From Lentinus brumalis (lineage: Eukaryota > Basidiomycota > Agaricomycetes > Polyporales > Polyporaceae): DNA of 64,000 bases. Of this stretch, positions 24,166 through 34,641 are shown piece by piece (the stretch's first letter is position 1; each line of letters begins with the position of its first letter). The DNA lies in NCBI GenBank assembly GCA_001792895.1, contig MARA01000003.1:2947318-3011317 (forward strand), written 5' to 3'. The position numbers were made by a program, and so were the translations under genes. The notes under the pieces are model-generated. The model was not told where the DNA came from and did not search any database. It worked only from the letters and a program-made list of their open reading frames with translations.

Positions 24166-24934
24166 AGCTCCGTCCCGCTCGGACTTCGCGACTTGGACTT
24201 AGCCACTTCCACTGCAGCATAACTTACAGCTTTTTCCTTCGACTTGTGTCTCTCTAGTTGTCTGCGAGAAATAACCACTGCGGATGCGCATGAGGCGTCC
24301 TTTCCTCGCCAACTTCGAACCGCTACGGTGCCGTCTTCTCGCCGCCTGGTTCTGCAGCTGCTGCAACTGTCCACACAGCAAAAAAAACCAATTCTGGGTT
24401 GCTAACCCTTCGGACGGATACTTGCTTCACTATCGGTCCCTCAAAAGATTTACATGTCATGTCTACGAGGCTCATACAGGCTTGTCAGTGCTTCCCCGAG
24501 CCCGGAGACGCAGACTCGATCTGCCGGTCGTCACCCGGCTCGTACACAGAAATACTCCAAGTCACCGACGAGCTGAACTTCATTCCTTCGAAATTATCAA
24601 CGCCATTCGCTCTATCTGCTGGCTGTCAATGAACAGTCCTGTGGACAGTGTGCGCCCGTGAGTGCGAGTCGAATAGCCTTGCGACCTCAGGCGGTCCTTA
24701 ATCCCTCTCTTTCGACACCTCCTCTTTCCCCCTCTTGCACAGTTTGTGAACCGGCCTGTGTTGCCTCGATCAGGGCTTCGACGTATACTCGTCCCTACTA
24801 TCTGGCTGGTGCGTTTCGGGACGCAGCCAAACAAACTTGGCTTTGCCGCCAGCACGTCGGCGCTTCTGGACGTTCTTCCCTCCACCCACAACCGAATTTC
24901 TCAGTGCTCCGTTCGGCTGTTTTCAGAGGCACAT

Positions 24935-25500
24935 ATGAACCTCACTCGCGACATTCCGGGTCTTCTTGGGCAATTGCAACCTGCGCTGACCGCCCGCCAG
25001 CAAGACATGAGGTACGTCATTCGACGCTGTCTCAAACCGGCTCTCGAGCTCATCACAATAATGATCGGTTAAGATTCGATGCTTCCTTCCGTCAGTAGCG
25101 TAGATGCATGTTGAGATTGCTAACTCGGACTACTCACCGGCCGTAACCAGCTGCGCACATCTCTCACCACTGACCGGGGTAAGTATCTCAGAGCGACGCT
25201 GGGCGAGCAAATCCACTATAGGTCGCCCGTGAACAGGCTGCCGAACGAACTCCTCATGCAGGTCATTCAACACGCGCTGCACGAATCCGAGCCATGCCCG
25301 CCGATGGCTCTACATGTCAGCGAGACCGCTGGCTCACGCTCGCCTGTCACCGGTGACGGAGCATCGCACTCGTACTTCCCATTCTCTAACAACGAGCCGA
25401 CTCGCATGATTCCGAGCGGCTGCAAGAGTCTGCGGTTTGCCCTCCACTGATCGCTCGTCCCCCGGCTCGGGTCCCTGCCCGTAGATCTGCCGAAACACTC
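24935..25500 (+). pseudogene. F-box gene relic (exon 1 and F-box start)
   Basis: Exon 1 is recognisable (MNLTRDIPGLLGQLQPALTA, ending ATGAG|GTACG), and after a decayed intron 25,229-25,335 reads NRLPNELLMQVIQHALHESEPCPPMALHVSETAG. The rest of the gene is missing. A GGCGCTTC box lies at 24,859-24,866, and the upstream region matches that of the 11,988 relic and copy A. Confidence 0.75.
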
Positions 25501-25689
25501 CGAGGACCGACTCGCAGTTGGACGACCAATGTAAGTACACTGAGCTTTGTCCTTCCCTACTTACTCTGACTGGTTTTTCTGACCCGCCATTGGCTTCAGC
25601 CCCACGGGTATCGACACGTACATCCACGAACCCCTTCTCCATCTTCCATTCCCTCACCTCGAACTTTTATCGTGACGCACTGCCCGCGG

Positions 25690-26615
25690 GCTGCGATGAA
25701 GACTCAGCTTTGGCCCGCGCGCGATGCTCGAAGGCCCAGCTTTGGCCCGCGCTAAGACGGAACTTCTCGACCCCTTGGGTAGTCTGCACGTACCCTGATA
25801 CGGGCACGCGGATGGACACGCTGTACCGACAGCTCGCACAGCAGGGCAGAGTGCGCTGTCGGCCGAGATCGAGCGCAGCATCCGGGAGCAGTTCCGGGGC
25901 GGACGGGTCGCTCGGGAACTTGAGGCTGCCCGACACCCAGCGATTGCGAGGCGCGTTATGTTCAGTCAATCGTTGGATGTTGCATTTGAGCTGATCATCC
26001 TCGCATGCCTCGAGAGTATCGCTGGACAGCTGCCTCTGTGGTTTTCGGAGGACCCTGGACGACACATCGCGATTGTGTGTGGCGTTTACAGTGCCAGGCC
26101 GGATTTCTCAACCAACAGCGTACGAGTACAGCTGGACTCAGCTGATCACTCGCTCTCCGCTCGTGCGCTGAAGTACTTATAAACACGTCGCCTTGGCTAA
26201 GACGTACGCGTGCTTTCCCGCGAATGTTGTCGTTCCGTCGTCTGACTTGCGTTGCAGATTCAAGACCGTCGACGTCGACATCCTTGCATATACATACGCT
26301 CGGCGCCACGGGATCTAACGTGAGGCCTACGTGTTACACTCCTGTTCCGAGCTTGCTCAGCCATCTTCTCTCGCACACGGCGCACATTCTTGCGGTCTGC
26401 GTTGCCCGAGGGTGTGCTCGAAGTACGATCTTCTCCTCCGCTTGCCATTTACTTACCATCGTGTCTCCGAACCTGGACATGTTCGTCTACCGGACAACAC
26501 TCATATTGCTTACCGACGACGACGAGCGGGAACAACGGAACAAGCTTGAGGCGCAGGTCCAGCGGCAACCCTCGGACCTCGCAGACAGCGCATCCATCGC
26601 CGCCGACTGAGTCCA
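25690..26615 (+). pseudogene. Relic of the TBC domain (3' end of SH3-TBC gene)
   Basis: Readable fragments in changing frames are RMDTLYRQLAQQGR (RMDGLYQKLSQRDK in the gene), FELIILACLESIAGQLPLWFSEDPG, DFSTNSVRVQLDS and DDEREQRNKLEAQVQR. They keep the order of the 18,960-19,950 coding region. The codon before the old splice site reads Arg, as in the intact gene (YSR). Mirror copy of 9,895-10,725. Confidence 0.75.
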
Positions 26616-27014
26616 ATTACGTTCTCCCCTCCGACGAACGACACCTAACATATACGCGTGATATGTAGTATGCTGGTAGTGCAATGGATTCGCCCCGTCA
26701 TCATCCTATCTCTGGCTTCCGCTATATTTCGCAACTAAAACCGCCGCTGTCTGCGCTCATGCATGCCAGCGACCGGTGACCATCCGCACTGGCATATCAA
26801 TACTTCCTGAGTACAGTATGTTTGTATACATGGTCAGTCTGAAGCCTCGGGAGTCAGGACCGCCGCCTGTAATTAGTTGTGCTGCTCGCGCTCATTCAAA
26901 TTGTCGGATCTGCAATGAGCGGCCGAAATCTCGCGCCCAAGTTCGAACTTCGGCGCTTCCGACCTTTACTCCTCGACCACCACCTACCGGACACCACGTC
27001 TGCTTCCGCACAAC

Positions 27015-29008
27015 ATGGATATCGAAAACGACTACGAGGATGAAATTGCAGAACTTATAGCCCAAGTGCAGCGCACACTCGGCGCTCGTCAGCGTGGTAT
27101 GAGGTGAGTAACCCTACATCATCCGAGGTCGAGGCTGTCAAGCTCATTGACTCGTTCATGCAGCCCCTGTTCTGTTCGTGTGCTCTAATAGTTTATAATG
27201 TGCTCAATTTGTAGCTGACTCTTGCAACAGCTGCGTAGAACCTTCAAGAGGATACACATTTTGAAGGCGATCTTGGGCGAGGAAATCAATGCCAGGGTGA
27301 GCGTGAACACGCTACCGAATGAGCTCGTCATGGACGTATTCAAGCACGTTCTCTCCGACGTCGATCCATGCACTACCATTACTCTCAAATTCGAAAAGAG
27401 CACGAGAGTGCAGACTCTCCCGCTGCTCCGGCTCACCCATGTTTGCCGCAGATGGCGACGCGTGGCGCTCGCGAATCCCATTCTATGGCAAAGGATCGAC
27501 TGTCATGACCCAGAACAGTTGGAGGAGTTTGCCTTGCGCCGCTCGCATCCCGGACCATTCTCGCTCTTCATCAACATTCCAAGATACCACGAGTCGGACC
27601 GTAAGGACACCCTGCGCTCCGTCCTGATGCATTCCGACCGCCTCCAGAGACTCGATGTTGCGTACGGCCTCACGGAGGAATCCATCCTCTACTCCTGGCT
27701 CCTTGATCTGCATGTCCCCTCTATCGAATGCCTAACCATCAGTGGATACCGACCCGATGCGTTGCTCACAAACGCGCCACCTCCCATGATCGTTCTACAG
27801 AAATCGCTCTTCTGCGGTGGTCTTTCACGTCTGCGTGCCCTCGCGATCAGCCTGATCCCAGACTGGCTCCCCTCAAACCCTCTCCCTGTGCTAACGCACC
27901 TCTATTTGTCCTTCCGCTGGGATACCGACTTGCGCATGTCGCCCTTCCTCTCCTTCCTCGGCAGCGCACCCGCACTCGAGGTGCTGCATCTCTCTCAGTT
28001 CGCTGCTCTATATGCAGACGATGAGCGAGATGTCGCGTCTGCACAAATACCGCTCAGCCAGCTCAAGTACATCCTAATGTCAAACCAATCACGCTTCAGC
28101 TCTGCCCTCGCGTTGCTCACCCAGCTCGTCATCCCCGGAGGTGCCCGTACATACATACATTGGATAAATTCCACATACAATGACGATACCGTCCGCATCC
28201 TACCCCTCTCCTATCTATCGCCAAATCGGATCGTCTCGCCATCCACACGAACTGGAACAGGCTCCAAGTGGCTGCCGAGGGACACGACTCGGGATTTTGG
28301 CTGGATGGCCGCGAATCTCGACATACCAACACCGACCGCATCGAACCCTGGCTCAACCAGCTTCCGAGCATGTTTCCCCTCTCCCGCCTCTCCCACCTTC
28401 AACTGCGAGCACGGTGCCCCGGCTCGACCGTCGTGCAAGTCCTCCGAGAGGCAGTCGCTCTCAAGACACTCGAACTCGGACTCTGCCTGTACCTGGACGA
28501 GCACCCCCGAGAGGATGCCGCGCAATACGATGGAGGTCCATTGTACAAGGACTTCGATAGCAGCAAGGACTCCCTAGTCCTCGTCAGCCGTGCGCTCAGC
28601 GAGGAAAGCGGTGGCGCGGAGCCCGTACCCCGATTCTGCCCCAAACTCCGCGCCCTGACCATCCTCCTGGACAGCGGCAGCATGTTCGCGCAGGTATTCT
28701 ACGGACACTGGAAGGACACTATCCGTTCCCTGCTCCTCGCGCGCGCGCGCCTCCGCCGTCCCATCCTCCGTCTCGCCGTGCAGCCGATCGACTTGAATTT
28801 CAAAGACCGCGGCTACGACGATCGAGTTGAGTTCATCGAGGAGGTGCTTGCGGACTATGCCTCGCTTGCGGAGCACATCGAGGAATACGTCCTGCACGAC
28901 TCCGACGAGGTACCAATTACATTCCCGAGTCCTGGGGAGGACTGGAATGAGATTGGCCGGTACTGGACTATTCCGGAGGACGATCGGCCGTGTTTTGGCA
29001 AGTACTAG
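27015..29008 (+). pseudogene. F-box gene (copy E) with one-base frameshift
   Basis: Exon 1 is 27015-27103 (MDIENDYEDEIAELIAQVQR) with donor GTGAGT; exon 2 is taken from 27251. F-box (NTLPNELVMDVFKHVLSDVDPC) and LRR-like region read cleanly to about 28,200. There CTACCCCTCTCC has four C where copy B needs five; after it the original protein continues one frame over (LQVAAEGHDSGFWLDGRES onward) to the normal end GRYWTIPEDDRPCFGKY, TAG at 29006-29008. Apart from that base the gene is complete. Either a recent loss of function or a homopolymer error in the sequence; the latter would make this an intact partner of copy C. Confidence 0.82.
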
Positions 29009-30392
29009 AAATACTTAGTGAAACACCGTCGGGCTGCAGAAACTTTGTGTGCAGCCAACATGGACAATGAGACTTACGAGACTCGGCAGGCCCGGGGCGA
29101 ACAAGTTGCGGGTGACAATGTATAGTATTATAGCTGTTGGAGCAACAATCCTAACGCGGCCTCCGAACCGACTAGCTTGAATCTTTCCGTACATGTTTCT
29201 TCCCATCGTTCCATACCCATCTCTTCGCTGTTCCTGTTACTATCTTCATCGATACTTGATACTGTCGTGGTCCATCAGTGGTCTGGGAAATGTATTATCA
29301 CATCACCAAAAGTGCATATTGCATGCATACCCAATGCAATGCACCATCGGGGTTGGAGAGGTGAGCGGTGCGCGGCACGGGATTCCATATCGCTGCGCAG
29401 CGCGGTCAAAGATCCCATATCATTACCAAGCACTGCTATGCATTGCAGACTCTGCGTTGGATCGCGCTCTTTGCAATACATAGCAGTGCAACGCTATGCA
29501 TTCAGTACGAGTTAGATACCTTGAGGACGGCTCGAGCTCAGCTCGAGCTCGGCTCGGCCTGAGCCGGAGCCCACAGTTGGCGGGCGCTACCTCCCGCCAC
29601 ACTCTCCGCCTCGGTGGCTCACTGCTCTGCCCCGCTCTCCTGCGCTGCTCAACACCTCGGAGGAAGAGCGAGGACTCGGAGACGCGTCCTCGGATGTGTC
29701 TCTTGTCGCTCGAACCTCAGAGTGTGAAGATATGCACCGAGACACGTCCAACGGCGCGTCACGGTGACCTGTCTCTGCTCTCCCCTTCTGCGCTGCAAGA
29801 GCGCGAAGAACCGCGATGAGACGCGTCCAATACACGTCTCACCGCTATCCTCCTCCGCTCCGCCATCCTGCGCGTTACCCCGGTTCTACGTCGCGGTGCT
29901 CTGCACACTCTCGCCGGGCGACTCTTGATACACTCGCAGACCGGGGTCCCAAGGAAGTTCCTGGCCGCCCAAGAAGACAACTGTGTGAGTAAGCGTGCTT
30001 AAGAAGACAAATTGGCAGGACTAACCTCTGTTCAGTGTTCACAGCTCGGAACATCTTGCATGGCACATACATCAACAGCTGGCCATCCACTAGCGCCATC
30101 AAGCCCGAGCTTGAGAGCCCGGCTCGAGCTCACCCAGTCATGAGCCGAGCCGTCAGGCTCCCCAAGCTCCCTCAAGAGCTCGGCCCAGCCCGGCCTGAAG
30201 ACGGCCGGCTTTGGGAGCCTGACGGCTCGAGGCCGGGCTCGGCACATTACTAACACGCACTAACCCCGCAATGGACGCCCGACGCGACACGCGCGACGCG
30301 TCCTGCACGTGACTTTGTTGACGCGTCGACACTAAGGTTTCGCTAACATCGCGCTTGTGTCGCGCTCACACGTAGCTCGCCATATATAACGG
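29009..30392. other. Gene-poor stretch with GC-rich CTCGAG/GGCTCG repeats
   Basis: No gene was recognised. Two clusters of CTCGAGCTCGGCTCGGCC-type sequence at about 29,528-29,566 and 30,095-30,245 bracket 29.57-30.10 kb, suggesting a degenerate small transposable element about 0.7 kb long, but clean terminal repeats or a target-site duplication could not be shown. GACGCG/CGCGTC motifs recur at 29,690-29,830 and 30,280-30,330. Confidence 0.4.
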
Positions 30393-31520
30393 CCTATCTA
30401 TATAATGCCCAACTGTGTGCCCACACAGTAAGTGACAAAAAGTGACAAATGGGTGACAAAGGCCGTACCACCTCAACCTTTCGTCAGATCCTGGTGACAA
30501 CACTAACATATCTGTAGGTGTGCTTCCTGTCTACACGATGATATAGTTGCCATGACAATTGGTGGGAATTCCATGGAGAAATGGGCTCGTCACTTTTGTC
30601 ACCGCCCTGTATGTGGATGACATGTGGCGGTGTGTGGGCTCCAGAGCTGTCTAGAGTGCAGTTGGCATGGTGACAACACTGGGACTATTGTAGACCTGCT
30701 TTATGCCTACCAGCATGTGGTTGTTTCGTGAAAATCGTCGCAGATTCCGCAGAGGAACGGGCCCATCACTTGTGTCACCACCCTGTATGCGGATGACATG
30801 TGGCGGTGTGTGGGCTCCAGAGCTGTCTAGAGTGCAGTTGGCGTCGTGGTGACAACACTGGGACTATTATAGACCTGCTTTATGCCTACCAGCACGTGGT
30901 TGTTTCGTGAAAATCGTCGCAGATTCTGCAGAGGAACACCTCCTCGCATTTGGTGACCTATCTATATAATGCCCAACTGTGTGCCCACACAGTAAGTGAC
31001 AAAAAGTGACAAATGGGTGACAAAGGCCGTACCGCCTCAACCTTTCGTCGGATCCTGGTGACAACACTAACATATCTGTAGGTGTGCTTCCTGTCTACAG
31101 AATGATATAGTTTCCATGACAATTGGTGGAAATTCCATGGAAAAATGGGCTCGTCACTTTTGTCACCGCCCTGTATGCGGATGACATGTGGCGGTGTGTG
31201 GGCTCCAGAGCTGTCTAGAGTGCAGTTGGCGTGGTGACAACACTGGGACTATTGTAGATCTGCTTTATGCCTACCAGCACGTGGTTGTTTCGTGAAAATC
31301 GTCGCAGATTCCGCAGAGGAACGGGCCCATCACTTGTGCCACCGCCCTGTATGCAGATGACATGTGGCAGTGTGTGGGCTCCAGAGCTTTCTAGAGTGCA
31401 GTTGGCGTGGTGACAACACTGAGACTATTGTAGCCCTGCTTGATGCCTACCAGCACGTAGTTGTTTCGTGAAAATCGTCGCAGATTCCGCAGAGGAACAC
31501 CTCCTCGCATTTGGTGACCT
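30393..31520. repeat. 564-bp tandem duplication containing 177-bp subrepeats
   Basis: Two head-to-tail copies (30,393-30,956 and 30,957-31,520) both begin CCTATCTATATAATGCCCAA. Each holds two subrepeats about 177 bp long that share GGATGACATGTGG and CTCCAGAGCT. GTGACAA motifs recur throughout. Copies differ by scattered substitutions. No open frame. It may be the end of a transposable element or a small satellite. Confidence 0.85.
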
Positions 31521-31716
31521 TAGTTTGTGCTGCTGTGATTTCTTATGAGGTATCAGGTATGGTCTAGGTTGGTGATACATAAATGTATGCATCACAAATT
31601 ATATGCCTTTTTTCTACACACAGAGTGCCAACAAGAATTCATGCCCTTAAGTAGTGCATCTGACAGAATACATTCAGCTTATCTCAAGTCCCAGTTCGAC
31701 ATATTTAGCACCTCAA

Positions 31717-32592
31717 CTACTCCTCCATTGCCTCATCACCTGATTCCTCATCCTCTGTCTCCTTGTCACCCGACTCGCTATCATCCTTTGCTTCCAAACC
31801 ACCCGCATATGCCCTCGCCCTTTGTGAGGCATCCAATGCTGCACGGAACCGACCCATGTAAGCTTCATCAGCCTGGTTTTCACGTGGCTCCTCATCATCC
31901 GACTTCTCACTGTCTAACTCCTCCTCGTCTGACTCCTCATTGTCCGACTTGTCTTGGTCCGACTGGTGTTCATTTCCCTTGTCTTTATCCGCTTTGTCTT
32001 CATCCTTGGCTTCCTCTACTTCAGCTGGCGTGTGGAGGTCCATATATTCGTTGATACGGTAGAGGCTGTATTCTGCCTCACATTCACCCTCATGCATGTC
32101 TTGTACTGCCTGGGCAGCGATGCGATAGATAGTGTGTTGTACGAAAGTTTGCATAGGTGTGGGGAGGTTAATCACCATGCGATTGATGATTTCCTGACAA
32201 CCATGGTAAGACAGGTCGGCCCATTCTGGATGCGCAACACTGGATCGGACAGTGGGTTTGGACGGAGGGTCGAAGGAGGCAGGACTGCAGGTGGGGGCCT
32301 CAATGGGCTTGCACCACGAGTTGGCTAAATTCTCAATGAGCAGCGTATCATTATATGTATGCAAAGGACTATACCTGAAGTACAATGCGCTGAGATGTTT
32401 TGCCTTTCTGCACCGTGTTGCTAGATGTTTTGCCTTTCTGCACCGTGTTGCTGGATGTTCCCTGTGCCTGCTTGACTGAGCAAAATACATATATGATAGA
32501 GAGAATACACAACTCACCTTGTCCAGCTGCTGCTGGTTCTTCTCCATACCTGCTTTCCATGCATCAATGTTGACCGGCTGGAAATACGGCAA
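31717..32592 (-). CDS. 3' part of a hypothetical gene with acidic C-terminal tail
   Basis: The last exon (about 32,375-31,717) encodes a globular part (SWCKPIEAP, WADLSYHGCQEIINRMVINLP, YRIAAQAVQDMHEGE) and ends in about 100 very acidic, Asp/Glu/Ser/Lys-rich residues. Upstream lie PVNIDAWKAGMEKNQQQLDK and a GTGAGT donor. The exon containing PVNIDAW seems to start at an acceptor (TATTTCCAG, about 32,583), so the real gene start is upstream, where the first repeat head begins at 32,610. The gene is probably cut off by that block. Two copies of a 30-bp repeat (GCCTTTCTGCACCGTGTTGCT) lie in the intron. Function not recognised. Confidence 0.45.
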   Translation of the reverse strand: MPYFQPVNIDAWKAGMEKNQQQLDKVSCVFSLSYMYFAQSSRHREHPATRCRKAKHLATRCRKAKHLSALYFRYSPLHTYNDTLLIENLANSWCKPIEAPTCSPASFDPPSKPTVRSSVAHPEWADLSYHGCQEIINRMVINLPTPMQTFVQHTIYRIAAQAVQDMHEGECEAEYSLYRINEYMDLHTPAEVEEAKDEDKADKDKGNEHQSDQDKSDNEESDEEELDSEKSDDEEPRENQADEAYMGRFRAALDASQRARAYAGGLEAKDDSESGDKETEDEESGDEAMEE

Positions 32593-32609
32593 GTCAAGTT
32601 AGAATTTAT

Positions 32610-34057
32610 ATTGATAGGTATTTCTGTAACCCCCTTAGGGTTAGGGGAGGTAAGGGTGAGCATTATTGGGCTGAATGTACGTTGCGAGCGGTCGAGTTGC
32701 TGGAGAGCATAAATTGTGGCGGAGGAGCGGTTGGTGGCAGGGAGGTTGGTGTGATCAGTATGAGTAGCGAACGAGCGGGCAACCGCTCAGAACTGTGTAG
32801 AAGGTGAGCAGTTGACTATAGTAAGTCACCAGCTGCTCACGATAACTCCAATGAGATATGAGCATATGAGCGGTCGACCGCTCACCGTGATCGGCCAGTG
32901 ACAGAACCACCATAAGGGTCAAAAGTGCGTTCAGAGCGGTCGGCCGCTCACATAGTACATACGGGACTGATCTACAGTAATATCCTTGGCCATAGAAAGT
33001 GCTCAGCCAATAAATAAGCTTGGAAGCATCAATCCGAGCAGTCGACGCTCTGCGGGATTGCTCCGCTGTTTGTATGCACCGTAGCAATGCAAGTGCTGTT
33101 CTGAGCGGTCGACCGCTCAAACAAGATGTATGAGAGTGCTTTACATTAATTTACTCAGCCACAGAAGGTGCTCAGTTAGCCAACAAGCTCTGCAGGTCCG
33201 TTCTGAGCAGTCGACCGCTCTGCGGGATTGCTCCGCTGTTTGTATGCACCGTAGCAATGCAAGTGCTTTTCTGAGCGGTCGACCGCTCAAATGGGGTGTA
33301 TGAGAGTGCTATACATTAATTTCTATGACCATAGCAGGTGCTCTGCCAATAAACGAGCTCTGGAGGTCTGTTCTGAGCGGTCGACCGCTCTGCGGGATTC
33401 CTCCGCTGTTTGTGTGCACCTTACACATGAGGGCAGCATCAGGGTGTGCTCAGAACATGCTCGGCGGCGCGTCGCGAGCGACAGGAGATACCGCACCAAC
33501 ACATATTCGAGAGCGGTCGGCCGCTTGGATTGTACGCTTGGAGTTGCAGGTCCGGTGTACTAGCCTGCATCCCGGCACGTCCAACACTATGTCCGGCAGA
33601 TGCACCCGTGCTGAGCGGTCGACCGCTCGCGCCCTGCATTCACCAGATGTCCCTTCGTTTTCTATGATCAGCTGTTGGACAGTGCACGGCAGCAGGCAGT
33701 TCTCGCCTAGAACATCGCAGCGAGCGGCCGACCGCTCACAGCGAGGTACGAGCAGGCGAGGGCGGACAGCAGGGTACGAGCGGTCGACCGCTCACAGCGA
33801 GGTGTGCGAGCGGTCGACCGCTCATATTGTTCACGATACAATATGAGCACTCGAGTATAGGGTCACCCAGGATATCCCCTCAGCACATGTAAGCGCCCAA
33901 CAGGAGCCGCCGCTGGGAGCCGTCAGCTGCGTGGTTCAATTATGGTACCTTACTTCGGGTATAGCATTACATACAAGAGTTATCTGAGTCAGAGGCAGAG
34001 ATGCACACAGTCGCACTCTGTGCTCCTGGGCAGTGATGCAACAACATAGAGAGACCG
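32610..34057 (+). mobile_element. Palindrome-array element R1 (block 1 head)
   Basis: It starts ATTGATAGGTATTTCTGTAA, followed by a CCTTAGGGTTAGGGG telomere-like stretch. It then carries about 12 copies of the palindrome GAGCGGTCGACCGCTC or one-base variants (perfect at 32868, 33103, 33273, 33375, 33613, 33779, 33809). Common spacings are 68 and 102 bp. No coding potential beyond ORFs forced by the repeat. R1 plus the first 103 bp of the following LTR is repeated almost exactly at 37,115-38,666 (one G-run difference noticed). Confidence 0.8.
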
Positions 34058-34512
34058 TGTCAGAAGTTTCCCATATGTGTAGGGATAATGGGCCCCTAAG
34101 CACCTATCTTCTGGCTGGTCCTGGGACCTCGGAGCGCCACTCCTCAGAGATATGAACACATAAGGTGTTGAGGATGTAGAGGTACGCGTATGAAGTACAA
34201 GGACAACTCGCGCGTTAGCAGCGCTACGATAGGATGTGTTTTAATCGGACTTTCAATACGTACTTACCGTACTTACTTTCGTTACTTACTGTCTCGGATT
34301 TCTCCACGGGCCTGCCTACACGTCCCCGCGTACGCTCTCCTTCCCTCAGTCATTATTCCTCCCGACTGAGGTATGCCACACATTCGTTGCACTCATTGCT
34401 TATTACTGATTCCTGTATCTAGCTCCCGCTGACCGCTGTTCGCTATTAGGTACAGGATAATATAGTCGTTATTCCTCCCGACTGAGCTCCCGCTGACCGC
34501 TGTTCGCTATTA
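34058..34512 (+). repeat. Putative 5' LTR of the Copia element
   Basis: The stretch begins TGTCAGAAGTTTCCC and is followed near 34,513 by GGTTATGAGCCCTGCTCG, which resembles the primer-binding region of mushroom Copia elements. A segment containing CTCCCGCTGACCGCTGTTCGC is duplicated within it. Exact ends are uncertain. The first 103 bp recur at 38,564-38,666. Confidence 0.5.
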
Positions 34513-34641
34513 GGTTATGAGCCCTGCTCGCCTATAGCAGCGAAGCTCTCAAGTCGACATCGGAACTTCGATCTCACTCGATTCCCTCGGACTCTGTTCC
34601 TCTCTCCCACACTCCGCTTCTCTCTGGTCTGATCTCCTTTG

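Noticed and set aside
32630..32650. TTAGGGTTAGGG stretch as a true telomere
   Set aside because: Only two imperfect repeats, interstitial, and identical at five block heads, so it is part of the element.
33291..33846. ORFs within the palindrome elements (also 37,797-38,352 and many 60-63 residue ones in R3/R4)
   Set aside because: They are generated by the repeat unit, recur in both strands, and show no domain or codon bias.
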